Below are positions 1 through 10,534 of a DNA stretch of 64,000 nt, piece by piece; the stretch's first letter is position 1; every line of letters starts with the position of its first letter. Source of the stretch: Macrocystis pyrifera (taxonomy: Eukaryota > Sar > Phaeophyceae > Laminariales > Laminariaceae); contig JASSKH010000031.1 of assembly GCA_031763025.1 (NCBI GenBank), positions 3,087,783 to 3,151,782 of the forward strand. The letters are read 5' to 3'. The notes beneath the pieces were generated by a model that was not told the origin of the DNA, did no database searches, and saw only the letters and a list, made by a program, of their open reading frames with translations. The position numbers and the translations under genes are program-made.

Positions 1-619
1 TACTCGCTATAGGAGACTATGTTACCGATCAGAGGCTCGGCATAGAACTCTCGACAATGTTGGGTAGCATGGTAGCCATCTTTAATACGACCCCTCGATG
101 GAGGTAACACAGTCAAACTTGCTACAGCCAGCTATCAAAATGGATTTCCTAGACCCTAGCTTATTTTATCTAGTTCCATTCCGTCTTCTCCAAAACCTAA
201 TATATCGTTGCTGTGTCTATTTCCACGTGTGCGTCTGTTGCTATGTCGTACAAAGCGTCCATCGGCCCATTGCGTCGTAACAAAAACAACGTACCTTCCT
301 GCTTTGCTTTTGATCTGTGACGAACCCTTGTGCGACTGCTTCAACAACACGCATTTCCTGGCTACGCAAAAGCGCGTATTACTGCTTTGACATGTTTGAA
401 GCATCGATGAACATACAAACCATAAAATACCATGCACACACCTTGGAACCGGCGCGGCTTCACTATCGTCACGGATACATACGACCGCGTACGTACGTAG
501 ATGTTCGTTCGTGTTGGTTCAGCACAACACAGCATAGTCCTTATTCGCTCAGCATGATGCATCGCACACATATGTCTATTGCAGGCATTACTGAGGTCGC
601 TCCTCATTCCCACTAATGA
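1..619. other. No gene recognised
   Basis: Short overlapping reading frames occur on both strands, none with a domain, a splice-site context or a composition that separates it from chance. I see no repeat shared with the rest of the window here. Confidence 0.5.
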
Positions 620-730
620 CTATTACGGGGGTCCATGGTTAACAGGACCAAATATTGTTAGTAAAAATAGTTAAATGTATAGGTTTTTATGAATACCATT
701 GGTCCTATTAACTATGGACCCCCGTAATAG
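620..730 (-). mobile_element. MITE, CTATTACGGGGG-tip family
   Basis: About 111 bp with near-perfect terminal inverted repeats: CTATTACGGGGGTCCAT at the left and its complement ending CCCCCGTAATAG at the right. The interior is AT-rich and non-coding. Orientation is given relative to the long elements at 10993 and 24255, whose two ends this short copy joins. It is too small to encode anything and must be mobilised in trans. The target duplication is not resolved. Confidence 0.9.
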
Positions 731-1031
731 TATACACCAGAAAGACGTATCCGGCACGATGTTGGTTCCTACGACCGGCCTTAGGTTTTGCTCGAAAATG
801 GATACCGGTGGAGAAGCAGAGGTAGGTATAGTTGTTTGGTTCTGACACACGACACACTTCCACACTGCTAACGTGTTGTGGTGCCTTCAAGGAGAAATAA
901 ACAGCTGACACAAGGTGTATGTCGGAGAGACACGAGATTTATTACAGCACTGTATAACACTCACCAATGCATGAAAAAAAAGAAAAAATTCAATGATCTG
1001 TTTTTTTTCCAAGATAGTATTCACATCTACG

Positions 1032-1127
1032 TATTACGGGGGACCATATCAAATAGGACCTACGGCACACACTAAACTATATGTTTGTCAATATTTAGGT
1101 CTTATTTACTGCGGTCCCCTCTAGTAG
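1032..1127 (+). mobile_element. MITE, CTATTACGGGGG-tip family (diverged)
   Basis: The left tip reads TATTACGGGGGACCATA, followed by AATAGGACCTACGG as in the long element. The right tip is eroded (GGTCCCCTCTAGTAG). It is about 96 bp and non-coding. The erosion suggests an older copy than the one at 620. Confidence 0.75.
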
Positions 1128-2011
1128 ACGTTTACCACGTTTCTGCCCCCCCCCCCCCCCCCCGTAAAAAGAAGACGTGTGGGGTGCTACTACAGAACAT
1201 TTCCTGGAAACGTAGACTAGGAGCCGGACCACGTTTCTGCCGCCCTCCAATACAAATAAGACGTGTGGTGCTACGTACTACGAGGCACACCATCTTCTGG
1301 CTTGTCGATGATTAGTGGGTGCGACCCCGCGATGCAGATATGACCCCATCGACTCAGAAGATGGAGTCCAGCGACTTTACATTCGGTGGTTCAGTAGCCC
1401 CTGCGAAGCAAAGATACTCGGCGACTCAGAAGCGATGTTCCAGCGGCCCCAAACGATCGATGATGGTGCGGCGATTCTACAAGGTGTTTCCCCCCCCTGG
1501 AAGTATCAGTAGATCGACGATGCTTTGGCCTGATCCCGAAAAGACACTCACGATAATGTTGTTAGTGCGGCGACTCCGGAGGCTCCGGCAGTCTCATCGA
1601 ACAGGGCCGTAGCAAATGCGATACCAGATGTCTTTCCGGATGTCCCAAGCTGTTTTGTTTGCATCGATATCGTGAAGCGTCTTTCAGGTGGCTCCGCGTT
1701 GATGAGGCGGTGTCTGCTCTAGCTAGCGGTCCCTATGGAATTTTCACGTAATGAAATGCGAAAGCCTTGTCGACGTCGACGTCATATTTACCGATCAGAC
1801 TTTTTCGGCGTTACCGGGGCGGTTGTAGTCTCCTGCTACAGCAGCGGTGTGAGTACTACTCATCAGTGAGCGTGGAACCCCTTGCGCGTAGCATCTGGCT
1901 AAAACGCTGAAACTGAGATTTGTGTACCGTGGGAAACCTGGACCAGCCAAAAGGAGCAATATATATATACCAGTAGTCCAGGAGAGGAGGAAGAAGACGC
2001 ACAGAGGTGCC
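1128..2011. other. No gene recognised; poly-C run
   Basis: A homopolymer C run lies at about 1147-1163. The overlapping frames at 1315-1612 use each other's sequence and carry no recognisable domain. Nothing else is supportable. Confidence 0.5.
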
Positions 2012-2139
2012 CTATTACGGGGGCCATAGTAAATAGGACCTACGGTACACACAAAACATATATATATATATATTATTTATCTATTTTTACTATTTAAAAC
2101 AATATTTTTGGTCCTGTTTACTGTGGTCCTCCGTGTCAG
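2012..2139 (+). mobile_element. MITE, CTATTACGGGGG-tip family
   Basis: The left end reads CTATTACGGGGGCCATAG then AATAGGACCTACGG. The right end carries GGTCCTGTTTACTGTGGTCC and then decays. It has an AT-rich core with a short (TA)n tract and no coding capacity. Confidence 0.75.
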
Positions 2140-4156
2140 TAGCGAATCAACAGAGTAGAACTTCACAAGATGAGAGGCTGTGAAATGAATAGCGAGGAAC
2201 GATATGTGCTAGAGGAGGAGATGAAAAACACAAGACGAACATACGACATGGACTACAGTAGTTTGGCGCACTTTGTGGTAGCGCGAAAACTATCGCTGTC
2301 GAAGGAGACCAATGGCGACCACAGACGTCGAAACAGGAAGGGAAAAATATAAGCAAAAAGGTTTCAAGGTTTTTTGTTTTTTTTACAGGACAGAGTTGTG
2401 TCGAGTATGGAAGTCTTACCGAGTTGGTAGAAGCTCCGGGTACGGGTATGTAAGTCTTACAGGATTCACAGAAGTGCCGAGCAGGTGCGTGGATGCAGGT
2501 AGTTTTACAAGGGAATACCCGTGCCTCGGGTATTGTGCCATGGGGTTACATAATTTTCAGAAGTCCGGAGTACGGCTGAAGATAGCTTGCACTAATTATG
2601 CGATATACACTTGGTATTCAAAAGTTTACTATATGGAGGGGTGGCGATGACTGCCGTTAGACACAATTGCGTGTCTATGTTTGGCGGCAATAGAACCGTG
2701 GCTGGTCGTCAACAATGACCATCGATACGTCCAACTCCACGGTACAAAATACTGCAGGCTTGGACAAAAGCTGTGGCGGAAACTCGCGCACTAGTCTACG
2801 TACTCGTGGGTCCCGATGGCTACTGTTGCACTCAATTGTGTGTCTATTGTTAGCGGCAGTTGCTAACGATCGACAAAATGGTTTGGTCTATTGTTCAAAC
2901 AATGCAATGCACTTTCCGGCCTCTTCACTAGCCTGTGACGCCAATCCTTCAAGGCAATGGCCATCTACGACCAATCGCGACACTTCATCGTTAGAGAGAT
3001 GGAGTATTGTGTCAATTGCCGAAAATAATTGTTCCCTGCTGACGACATCTATGCATAGACAGCGTTGCCAGTCCATTGTTGATTGAGTATGTATGTCTAT
3101 CGATAGTCAGCGTTGCCAGTCTAATAGAAGGGAAAGAATGATAAATTGCATTGCCAGTCTACTGCCGTTCACAAGGTCCATTGATGCGTGCCCTTTCGGG
3201 GCTGCTGTAGCAGCAATGCTGTATTTTCATTCGTCTGTACAGTAGGGTGTAAGCATTTCATACGTCATCTATCCCATGATGCTATCGTAACAGCAACAGC
3301 TCCAGTCCACGTTCCGGTCCTCAGATTCCTCAGACTCCTCAGATTCCGCGTTCCCCTTAGGCCCAGTCACGCGCCTTTGGTTGGTCAAACCCCTCGCCCA
3401 TCAAGAACTCATCATGATGAAATTGCAATCTCCATCTCCGAAATGGAACGAAAAATTGTGCTTGGTGGCAGAAGATCTCCCGAAGGAACAACAAAACGAA
3501 CAGAAGGGAAAGCAGAAAACAGTTGTCACGACAAGCAGTCGCAGTTCCCGTGATTATCATGCGCATCCCACATGTCAAGACAACCGCAACTGTAGCATCA
3601 AGGGAACGCTCTCCTCCCTGCTTGTTGCGCATGGTACGCATGTTACGCGGGTATTCAAAGCTGTTCCCTAGTACAGGTCCTGTTTCTGTGAGCAGCTCTG
3701 TTGTTGCTTTTCTCGTGACATACATACATGCTATGCATTTTGACGGCGCGTCGGCTGGCGTGGACGAGTGGACACCTGAAGGCCGCAACAACCAACTCCC
3801 AAGACCACCAGCTTGGGAGTGGGCTCTGCGAGGCATATACTGTGCTGTCCGCACACGACAGAAACGGCAGCAGCACACGATTTGAGCCTAATTTGCCGAT
3901 GCACGACAGGCGTAGAATCCACAACCTGAACCCAATCTGCAGCCAAAAAAGAAGGGGAAAAACTGGCCGCGAACGAGGTTGAACCGCGTTCGAAAATATT
4001 ATTCAGAGCGAGAAAAAAATGGCTGTATACACGTTTTGGGACGGGGGAAGTTTACGGGAAAGTTGCGGGAAGTTGTAGTCAGTAACCGTGTAGAAGCATG
4101 CGGTGTGCGGACCACGCCTGCACGATCATTCAAATCTGTTTTGCCGATGCTCCCAG
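2140..4156. repeat. Non-coding, with degenerate minisatellite
   Basis: No gene is recognisable. At 3058-3175 the word TTGCCAGTCTA or a close variant recurs three times, next to AGACAGCG/AGTCAGCG. Around 2650-2850 the phrase ATTGTGTGTCTAT or ATTGCGTGTCTAT recurs. Together these look like an old, diverged tandem array. Overlapping frames on both strands at 3357-3924 are mutually exclusive and show no domain. Confidence 0.4.
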
Positions 4157-4271
4157 AATTACGGGGGACCATACATGGTTAATAGGATCCATGGTACACA
4201 CAATCACCCATAATTTTCAATATTTTTACTCACAGTATTTGGTCCTGTTTAACATGACCCCCCGTAAATAG
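4157..4271 (+). mobile_element. MITE, CTATTACGGGGG-tip family
   Basis: The left tip reads ATTACGGGGGACCATA and the right end ends CCCCCGTAAATAG. The subterminal AATAGGATCCATGGTACACA matches the left end of the long element. It is about 115 bp and non-coding. Confidence 0.8.
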
Positions 4272-4379
4272 TACAATTTCAGTACTCGGAATATCCACAC
4301 AGGGAATATATTGTTGAACCCGGCAACACCACGAGTACTCACTGTATGTATATATATCTTCCCGAATTACGGCCAGTGC

Positions 4380-4515
4380 TCTGGAGTTGTACCCCGCAGG
4401 GTACCCGGTACCCGAAATTTTCATATCTATTCCCCGTACCCGTGGCCGGGTACCCGTTTCTCTAGGCACACGCATACCCGGGCAGTGCATGCACCCGGGT
4501 ACCCGGGTACTCTAC
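4380..4515. repeat. GGGTACCC-rich palindromic cluster
   Basis: The self-complementary words GGTACCC, CCCGGGTACC and ACCCGGGTACCCGGGTAC are densely repeated here. A looser cluster of the same words lies at about 6240-6545. No coding function is evident, and the strong inverted symmetry would allow cruciform or hairpin formation. Confidence 0.6.
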
Positions 4516-5115
4516 AGAACTGTTCACGGTCATACAAATCGGACATGAACGTACGAAGTAAAGACCGGAGAAAGTATAACATGAAGCAAACGGTATGTAG
4601 AATTTTGGTGATGGCGAGACGATCTCATGTGTGTTTGGTGCCCGCTCCCCCTCCTCCCCTCCCGATTTTTTTGTTTTTGTTTAGTCGTCTCCGTTATGTA
4701 ATGTCTTGAGTTTCTTGGGCGTGTGATATGGCAAGTACGGTGAATAGCAAGAGGCGTCAAGCAGTACAGAAAACCTACGAAATTAGAAGCAGGAAATCTG
4801 ATCTACAGTATGGTATTGAGGTCTTAGTCCCTCTTCGGAACGGCAGGCGAAAACGCCTGCCAGGTATGATGGGGGGACGATTGTTACGAACTATATCGCC
4901 GCAACAGGGGAGAGGGAATACAATATCAATATTAGACTGTTCTTTTGTTAAATATGGGTGGCTGCGTTTTAGACTAACGTCAGTATAACGACTTCCGAGT
5001 TTATCATTTTCCTGCGAACGTCAGCTTGCTTTTCTTAGTGCTCGTTTGAGGGATGGACAGACCTTGATAGTAGATCTTTATGGGGGTTTTGTGTTGGACG
5101 CCTGAAGCCGACCCT
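4516..5115. other. No gene recognised
   Basis: Short frames occur on both strands without domains. A CT-rich stretch lies at 4640-4680. Nothing else is supportable. Confidence 0.4.
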
Positions 5116-5156
5116 CCGACCCGAACCCCAACCCTAACCCGAACCCTAACCCTATG
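5116..5156 (-). repeat. Interstitial telomere-like repeat
   Basis: Degenerate CCCTAA units occur (CCCCAACCCTAACCCGAAC and following), equivalent to TTAGGG on the other strand. Roughly six imperfect units are present. A shorter second tract lies near 34826. These could be healed breaks or ancient chromosome-end remnants. Confidence 0.7.
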
Positions 5157-5421
5157 CCAGTGGTCAGCGCTGGGATGCTGTGCTTGCTAAGACTCTAGGT
5201 TGGCTCGGCAGGCGTGGATGCTGATCTTGGGAAGACTCAAGGTCGACTCGGGATGACTCGGGATGCTGTTGCTGGGAAAGACTCGAAAGTTGATTAAGCC
5301 GCGTAAAACATACCCCTAGCCAACCAGAGTGCCTAATTAGCTACCCCAGGAAGATCTGCTATCAAGGTTTGTCTACTACTGTGTTTTTTTATAAGGCATT
5401 CTGTACTGTTTCCAGTCTACT

Positions 5422-5560
5422 GGTGGGACGTATCATACTAATATAGGTAAACGTCCCGCTAGTAAACGCCCCGGGCACTATTTTCCACTGGTAGGACGCA
5501 CCATAATAATATTGGTAAACGCCCGTTAGCAAACGCCCCGGGCACTATTTTCAGCGAACA
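5422..5560. repeat. Tandem duplication, about 72 bp x 2
   Basis: Two adjacent diverged copies each run from CTGGTGGGACG or CTGGTAGGACG through a GTAAACG segment to ACGCCCCGGGCACTATTTTC. GTAAACGCC-like words continue sporadically to about 6030. Non-coding. Confidence 0.65.
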
Positions 5561-6689
5561 CGAGCACATAATCCGGAGAAAACGCCCACTATTGTGGGAA
5601 AATGCGAAAAACGCACAGTACACATAGTAAATGCGCCCCCCCCCCGTCTCCAGATGGTTAGGGTAAAAGCCCCGGGTCGAAGCGCGCAGGCAGTTTGAGT
5701 GAGAGGAATCAAAGCACTTCTGAAGCAGGCACGAGGGTTGGCTTTACATGGAAATGTCGATATATGGGCAGATACAGGTGCTGGGCAACAGCAGAACAGG
5801 GATAATCAGCCGAGGGCAGAAACAAGTAAACAAAAACAACACCTTCTTCCTTACGAACATGATTATTACCCAGACAATCGAACGAGCACCGTGACAGCGC
5901 TGGTAAACGACCCGCCCGGAGAAAACGCGTTATTTTGGCTAATTCGACCAAATTAATCCGGAGTAAACGCCCCCATTTACAGCAAAGATAAATGTGGAAA
6001 ACATGTCCTGGCAACGTAGTAAATGCCTCGAGTCGCCCTTGTACGCTTGCACAACCGTAACGCCTCGGCAGTGTTACATAGCATGAATATGGTAGTACCC
6101 GCCGGTTGCGCGGACCCTGTGGGTTACATTGTCCCCGATGCGATGTCCCTCACCTTTCCTACAGCAGTAATACTGTTGAATCCCTCCCTACGAAATATAC
6201 CAGAAGAAGCTGTCAAGAACTCCAACACGCACAGCAATATATCTGGACTCGGGCACCCGGGTACTCGGTATTTGACGTGATCCCGGTGCGACTTCCCTCA
6301 TCATACCTTCTAGAGGTACTCGTGTTTGAGACCCTGGCCTATGGGCTATGCCAGAAAAAATAGCCTATATACCCTGACAGCTTGTTCTGAGCTTTTTTGG
6401 AGAGTTTCCGCAAGGCATGTAACCGGGGACAAGAAAAAATCCGATTACGGGTACCCGAAACATACCCGCGTGTGATATGTCTTACCCGTACAAAAATGGG
6501 TACTACCCGTCGGGTATCTGGGTAGTAGACGAACGGGGTACAACTCTATAGTACCCAAGTATGCTACTGTCATAGTTGGTCATTCGACAACTGTTATCGA
6601 ATACCCCCTCCTGATGTCGAGTCCACCCCCCCCCGATGTCGAGTACACCCCCCCTCCCCCGATATGAAATTTGTAGTGAACGTATTTAG
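5561..6689. other. No gene recognised
   Basis: It contains diverged GTAAACGCC words, the looser GGGTACCC cluster at 6240-6545, and runs of C at about 5634-5645 and 6626-6660. No domain is recognisable in any frame. Confidence 0.4.
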
Positions 6690-6845
6690 TACTGCTGTAG
6701 TGCCACAGATTTTTTTTGCTGCAACACGTTGTACTCCTGTACCAGTAGCTCTCTTGGATGAAGAATCGGCAAGGACACTACTCGTAGGCGTGCTGGATGT
6801 CGACGGTTAGAAAGAACGGTTCATTGTGCAGAATTCACAGAAGCA
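6690..6845 (+). mobile_element. LINE 3'-tail fragment
   Basis: The segment GAAGAATCGGCAAGGACACT ... GTGCTGGATGTCGACG matches the DNA downstream of the LINE reading frame at 31085-31987 (position about 32500-32560). Related pieces lie at about 21530-21612, 48340-48420 and 55080-55160. I read it as a heavily 5'-truncated LINE copy that keeps only the 3' tail. Confidence 0.45.
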
Positions 6846-7117
6846 TACCCACATCCGACCCCTCCAACAGTCTGTTGTGCAATTGTGCTGATAAACCTAA
6901 GTCTACCTTGATTGACTTTCTGGCGACACGCGTGACGTTCTGTATTTTGCAACAACAGCGTACTCGACGCAGCATACAACGGCGTCGTTCCAAGCCTCGT
7001 GCGGAAGACATCAACGCAGAGCACTGGTCGACAGTGAATGACAAGGTCACTATTCGGAAGTCGACTCGCTTCGGCTGGCGCCACATCGACGGCGGCGGCA
7101 GTAGTTATCCTCGCGAC

Positions 7118-7140
7118 CGCCGCCGCCGCCGCCGCCGTCG
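7118..7140. repeat. (GCC)n microsatellite
   Basis: About seven CCG/GCC units. It lies inside short frames with no other coding evidence. Confidence 0.8.
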
Positions 7141-7163
7141 TTGAGTTCGGTGTCTCCTCCTAC

Positions 7164-7510
7164 GTTAGGAACGTGTGCTTGGGTATTAGAGATACACCCT
7201 AACCGCTGAGCTAACAGTCAGCGCTGCTAGCTCAGTGGTTAGGCTGTATCTCTTCAAACGAAAGCAGGAGCCGGGGTACAATGGCTGTAAAGCCGGGGAC
7301 CTCGGATATTCTCAAACAATCTGTAGCCAGCACCGCTTCGAACAGGAGGTAATAGGGCGCTTCTTCTTGCCTGGGGGTGTATAACATGCCCGTCGGGTGT
7401 ATACTTCAGTACTTTCTATGACTTTCAGGGAGAACGGCAAGAAGAACGTCGGAGAGATTCGAACCCCGGATTGCGCTTTTGTTAGACACCATTAACTACA
7501 GTTTAGGGTG
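7164..7510 (-). mobile_element. tRNA-headed SINE-like repeat, minus copy
   Basis: On the minus strand this contains a pol III box-B-like word (GGGGTTCGAATCTC, complement at about 7464-7477) followed by a body of about 140 bp (7328-7460). That body matches 7754-7898 in inverse orientation. At 7189-7217 and 7224-7252 a tRNA-like 5' half (TAGCTCAGTGGTTAGG) is present head-to-head with its own inverted copy. Several partial heads are packed together, so exact ends are uncertain. Confidence 0.5.
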
Positions 7511-7654
7511 TATCTAAAATAAAAAAAAACACACTCCGGGTAGTGTATCTCTCCGACACCCTTGCCTCACTGGTAACTCAGTGGTTGGGGGGTGTCTCTA
7601 ACAAAAACACTATCCGGGGGCGAAATTTCTCCGACGTCTTTCTTGTTAGATATA

Positions 7655-7900
7655 CACGTGAACCTCTGCGCTAACAGTCAGTGCCTGTTGGCTCAGAGGT
7701 TAACGTGAGTGTCAGCTCAGACGTTAACGTGTATACCTGAAAAAAGCACATTCCGGGGTTCAAATCTCTCCGAGGTTCTCCTCGCCGTTTTTCCTGAAAG
7801 TCATGGGAGTTTCAGAAGTATACACCTGCACGGCATGGTACACACTTTCTTCTGGGCAAGAAGAAGCGCCCTATTGCCTCCTGTTAGCGGCGGTGCTGAC
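7655..7900 (+). mobile_element. tRNA-headed SINE-like repeat, plus copy
   Basis: The A-box-like TTGGCTCAGAGGTTAACG at about 7689 and B-box-like GGGGTTCAAATCTC at 7756 are followed by a body that is the inverted counterpart of 7328-7477. The 5' half is again mirrored: 7655-7677 is nearly complementary to 7685-7707. This fits a pol III-transcribed SINE class. No poly-A tail is obvious. Confidence 0.5.
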
Positions 7901-8264
7901 TAAGGACTTTGCAACCCTTGAGTATATCCGAAGTCCCGGCTTTAGAGTAAGCAAAAAAAGTGGCTTGTTAGGAATACAGCCTAACCACTGTATATCTTCA
8001 ATATTGGACGCCAGCACGGATGCGTTTGGGGCCATCGGCACGGACCTGGAGGCGATCCGCGTAGCGATCTACGCCAAAGAAGTCTGGGCTGGCCTTGGGG
8101 TTTCGGAGGTAGGCGGCACGAAGGTCGCCGACATCGTCTTCTACGAAGTGTCCGTGAGTCACGTTAACTGACCCTTTTAGTATATACCGCCCTGCAGACG
8201 GTAACACATGCTCCCGTAGGTCAGTCTATTTTTTGCAGGTAACTTGTCCCCGGAACGAGAATGG
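7901..8264. other. No gene recognised
   Basis: The frames at 7803-8171 (plus) and 7998-8207 (minus) overlap and begin inside the SINE-like repeat. I see no domain. Further tRNA-like fragments (GGAATACAGCCTAACCACTG) lie near 7970. Confidence 0.4.
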
Positions 8265-8644
8265 GGTCCGTTTTAGGAGTGCAGTCCCGCTCTGGGGACG
8301 AACCACTTAAATCGTACTGTGCGGAGGCGTTCCGCAATAGAGGTATCACAATTATTTGGAGACGAAAAACCTTTCTGAGCCACCGCAGTGTCCTTAGCGG
8401 GCACCAACGGAAGGAGGTACGTGGGTATATGTGTAATCGTTGAAGGCGCGCGCTCCGCACATCCCAAGCATCAGTCGCATTCACATACATGCTTGTCCCC
8501 GTTGAATTCTGCATTATGTCTTGGGGGGACATACAGCAGGAGCCTCAGAAAACTTAGTTGGGGTGAATCTCTGTCGGAGAACGCTTCTATTGGTGGGTAT
8601 TCGTAGTCTGTTCCCAAAACGGGCCTGCAGTCCTAAAAAAAGGG
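8265..8644. mobile_element. piggyBac-like MITE, long diverged form
   Basis: The left end (TTTTAGGAGTGCAGTCCCG ... CTGGGGAC) and the inverted right end (GTTCCCAAAACGGGCCTGCA ... TCCTAAAAAAAGGGT) are diverged relatives of the short TTAA-flanked elements at 9776 and 20376. The interior is about 300 bp of non-coding sequence. The boundary and target duplication are not clear. A second right half lies at 10443-10485 because the tandem duplication starts there. Confidence 0.45.
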
Positions 8645-8820
8645 TCAACAGGTTAATTGCGCATTGCTTCCTGTGGGCTCTCATCGTACTGCCCATATAC
8701 TAAAGGTTGTCTCTCTCCCGTCGTGCATCATAAACACTGACGTTATGCCCAAGTTGAGTCTCGAGATAGCCCGACGTATTATACGATACCAGGATGGGAA
8801 ATGGGGGGGCGGGGGGGGGG

Positions 8821-8999
8821 GGCTATGCCATAGCAGCAGTATTACGGTGGTCAATGGGGCGGCGGGGGGGGGGCTATGCCATAGCAACAGTATTACGGTG
8901 GTCAATGGGGCGGCGGGGGGGGGCTATGCCATAGCAGCAGTGTTACGGTGGTCAACGGGGCGGCGGCGGGGGCTATGCCACAGCAGTAGTATTACGGGG
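8821..8999. repeat. Minisatellite, about 50 bp x 4, containing a TIR tip
   Basis: Four units start GGCTATGCCATAGCAGCAG, at about 8821, 8872, 8922 and 8971, separated by G-rich GGGGCGGCGGGGGG. Each unit includes TATTACGG(T/G)GGTC, nearly the tip of the adjacent MITE, and the last unit runs straight into the MITE. Unit B has only two such units (about 10925-10992). Confidence 0.8.
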
Positions 9000-9101
9000 G
9001 TCCATAGTTGATAGGACCTATATGGTATACATAAAAACCTATATATTTACCTATTTTCACTAAAAATAGTTGGTCCTATTTGGTATGGTCCCCCGTAATA
9101 G
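8990..9101 (+). mobile_element. MITE, CTATTACGGGGG-tip family, at the unit A site
   Basis: This 112 bp copy consists of about 55 bp of the left end of the long element joined to about 55 bp of its right end near TATATATTTAC. Both flanks match those of the 9 kb nested element in unit B (GCCACAGCAGYAG on the left, TATGYATATACAG on the right). It therefore occupies the same insertion site and looks like an internal-deletion derivative, or the converse by gene conversion. Confidence 0.9.
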
Positions 9102-9211
9102 TATGTATATACAGGCAGTATTAATAGTTGTAGTAACAATATTAATGTAATGTGTCTTGCCCGCGAGAGTATAGCAGTAGTATCGTCGACCGGGTAGCGA
9201 AGTTTGAAGTG

Positions 9212-9551
9212 TTTTTTTTTTTTTTTGTTTGTTTTTTTTTTTATCCATCACTTTTACTTCCCAGCCCACTCGCAGGAGGTTTTACCCTCGACGATCTTCT
9301 GGACAAGCCGTGGTCCCAGGTGTCGTCCCTTCTCCCCCCCGGTACGTGCCTTTATTTTTTGTCACGCATAGGGTTCAGCATTCCCACTGCTCGTCGATTT
9401 TCATCGAATGTAGCCAACTCACGCTTTCGCGCTTTCCGCTTATCAATTTTTTATGCACGACAAAGTCCCTATGAGCATGCACTCTGTGGGACTTGAACCC
9501 ACGAAATTGATCTTGACAGGCACGCAGACCACCCACCAAGCCACCGGGGAC
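9212..9551 (-). mobile_element. tRNA-derived SINE, copy 1
   Basis: Read on the minus strand it begins GTCCCCGGTGGCTTGGTGGG, a tRNA-like head with an A-box, followed by a B-box (GGGTTCAAGTCCCAC). The body is about 250 bp and it ends in poly-A (T-run at 9212-9240). Unit B preserves the empty site (GAAGTGTTTAGGACACGACG at about 20143). The filled site has GTTT on both sides, a short target duplication. The SINE therefore inserted after the tandem duplication or was not copied with it. Confidence 0.9.
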
Positions 9552-9775
9552 GTTTAGGACATGACGATAGCCGACTATTTCATTCAAGTCGTATACGAGT
9601 ATACTTATATGTACTCTTATTAATAGCAACAATAGATATTCGGGCAGTATTCGGGTAGGATATTGAGGATTGACTTAATGTTTTTAAGCTTCGGCTGTAC
9701 TTGCTGGTTGAAGAGTATCGCCGCCACCTTTGTCCGCCAGGAATGAATGATGCCGATCGCAAGATCTATTATAAA

Positions 9776-9864
9776 CCCCTTTAGTACCGCAGTCCCGATT
9801 TGGGGACAAACTAATCTAATTCCAAGTGATTTGTCCCCAAAACGGGACTGCGGTACTAAACGGG
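9776..9864. mobile_element. piggyBac-like MITE, 89 bp, in unit A
   Basis: The terminal inverted repeats are CCCCTTTAGTACCGCAGTCC and the complement ending GGACTGCGGTACTAAACGGG, about 36 bp each. It is flanked on the right by TTAA and on the left by TAAA. The unit B copy has TTAA on both sides. TTAA target duplication with CCC-starting tips is the piggyBac signature, and no transposase is inside. Confidence 0.75.
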
Positions 9865-9869
9865 TTAAT

Positions 9870-10440
9870 AGAGTGCCGCAACTTTGGTGTCACGCCGACC
9901 GTAATGACCAGCGGAAGAGCGGGACACAGCTCTTTTTCCATATAGGGCGTAGAGCTTGCGCCAGCGGCAAAATTATCTCCTAACCGACCTCAGGCCTGAA
10001 AAAATATCAACAACAGCAGTAGTCAGTCAGGCGTTTCGGTCGATAAAAACGTTTTTCCGCTTCCAGGTACTCGGAGGGCATGCCTCTAGAATTTTCCGCG
10101 CAATTGTTCGAAGAACTGACTGCGTAGCACCAACATCAGGTATGTCATCTTAAACGCCAAACGTTGATGCCATACTGACATTAACTATTAATATCTAGGA
10201 GGCAACGCCTCACTTGTTGCACTTTTACGGCACGAAGCCTAAATGTCCACGTAGTGTTTAGAAGATAGACTCTGGAATTCGTCACACGTGTTTTTTTTTA
10301 TAAAACATCTGTCGACCGGTTACGCACAGCTTGCTTTTTTTGGCCGGACAGTTTTTGATAATTTGAATGCAGTCGCAAAGTCTCTTTCAACACGTTCACA
10401 AAAACGAGCTTCTTTCCCCAAAATGTGGGAAATTGGCATT
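9870..10440. other. No gene recognised (unit A right flank)
   Basis: This sequence is duplicated at about 20470-21035 with few differences. Short frames are shared by both copies but contain no domain. A T-run occurs near 10290. Confidence 0.5.
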
Positions 10441-10534
10441 TCTCAGTCTGTTCCCAAAACCGGCCTGCAGTCCTAAAAAGGGTTATCAGGTTACTTACGC
10501 ATTGCTTCCTGGGCTCTCATCGTACTGCCCATAT

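Larger units (their letters stand above)
8605..10442. repeat. Tandem duplication, unit A
   Basis: Unit A begins at AGTCTGTTCCCAAAA (8605), which recurs at 10443. Its end (about 10420-10440, GTGGGAAATTGGCA) recurs at about 21017-21040. Along the unit, the 8690-8990, 9102-9211 and 9552-10440 segments align with 10803-10992, 20042-20150 and 20150-21035. Unit A carries a MITE (8990-9101) and a SINE (9212-9551). Unit B instead carries the long element and a different SINE. Confidence 0.85.

Noticed and set aside
7224-7300. Possible functional tRNA gene
   Set aside because: Only the 5' half is tRNA-like. The 3' half cannot form an acceptor stem with it, and the same half is mirrored next to it, so it is a SINE head.
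7998-8532. Overlapping frames on both strands next to the SINE-like cluster
   Set aside because: They include repeat and piggyBac-like MITE sequence and show no domain.
8821-8999. CRISPR-like array of about 50 bp period
   Set aside because: The units are repeated end to end with no unique spacers; it is a minisatellite in eukaryotic DNA.
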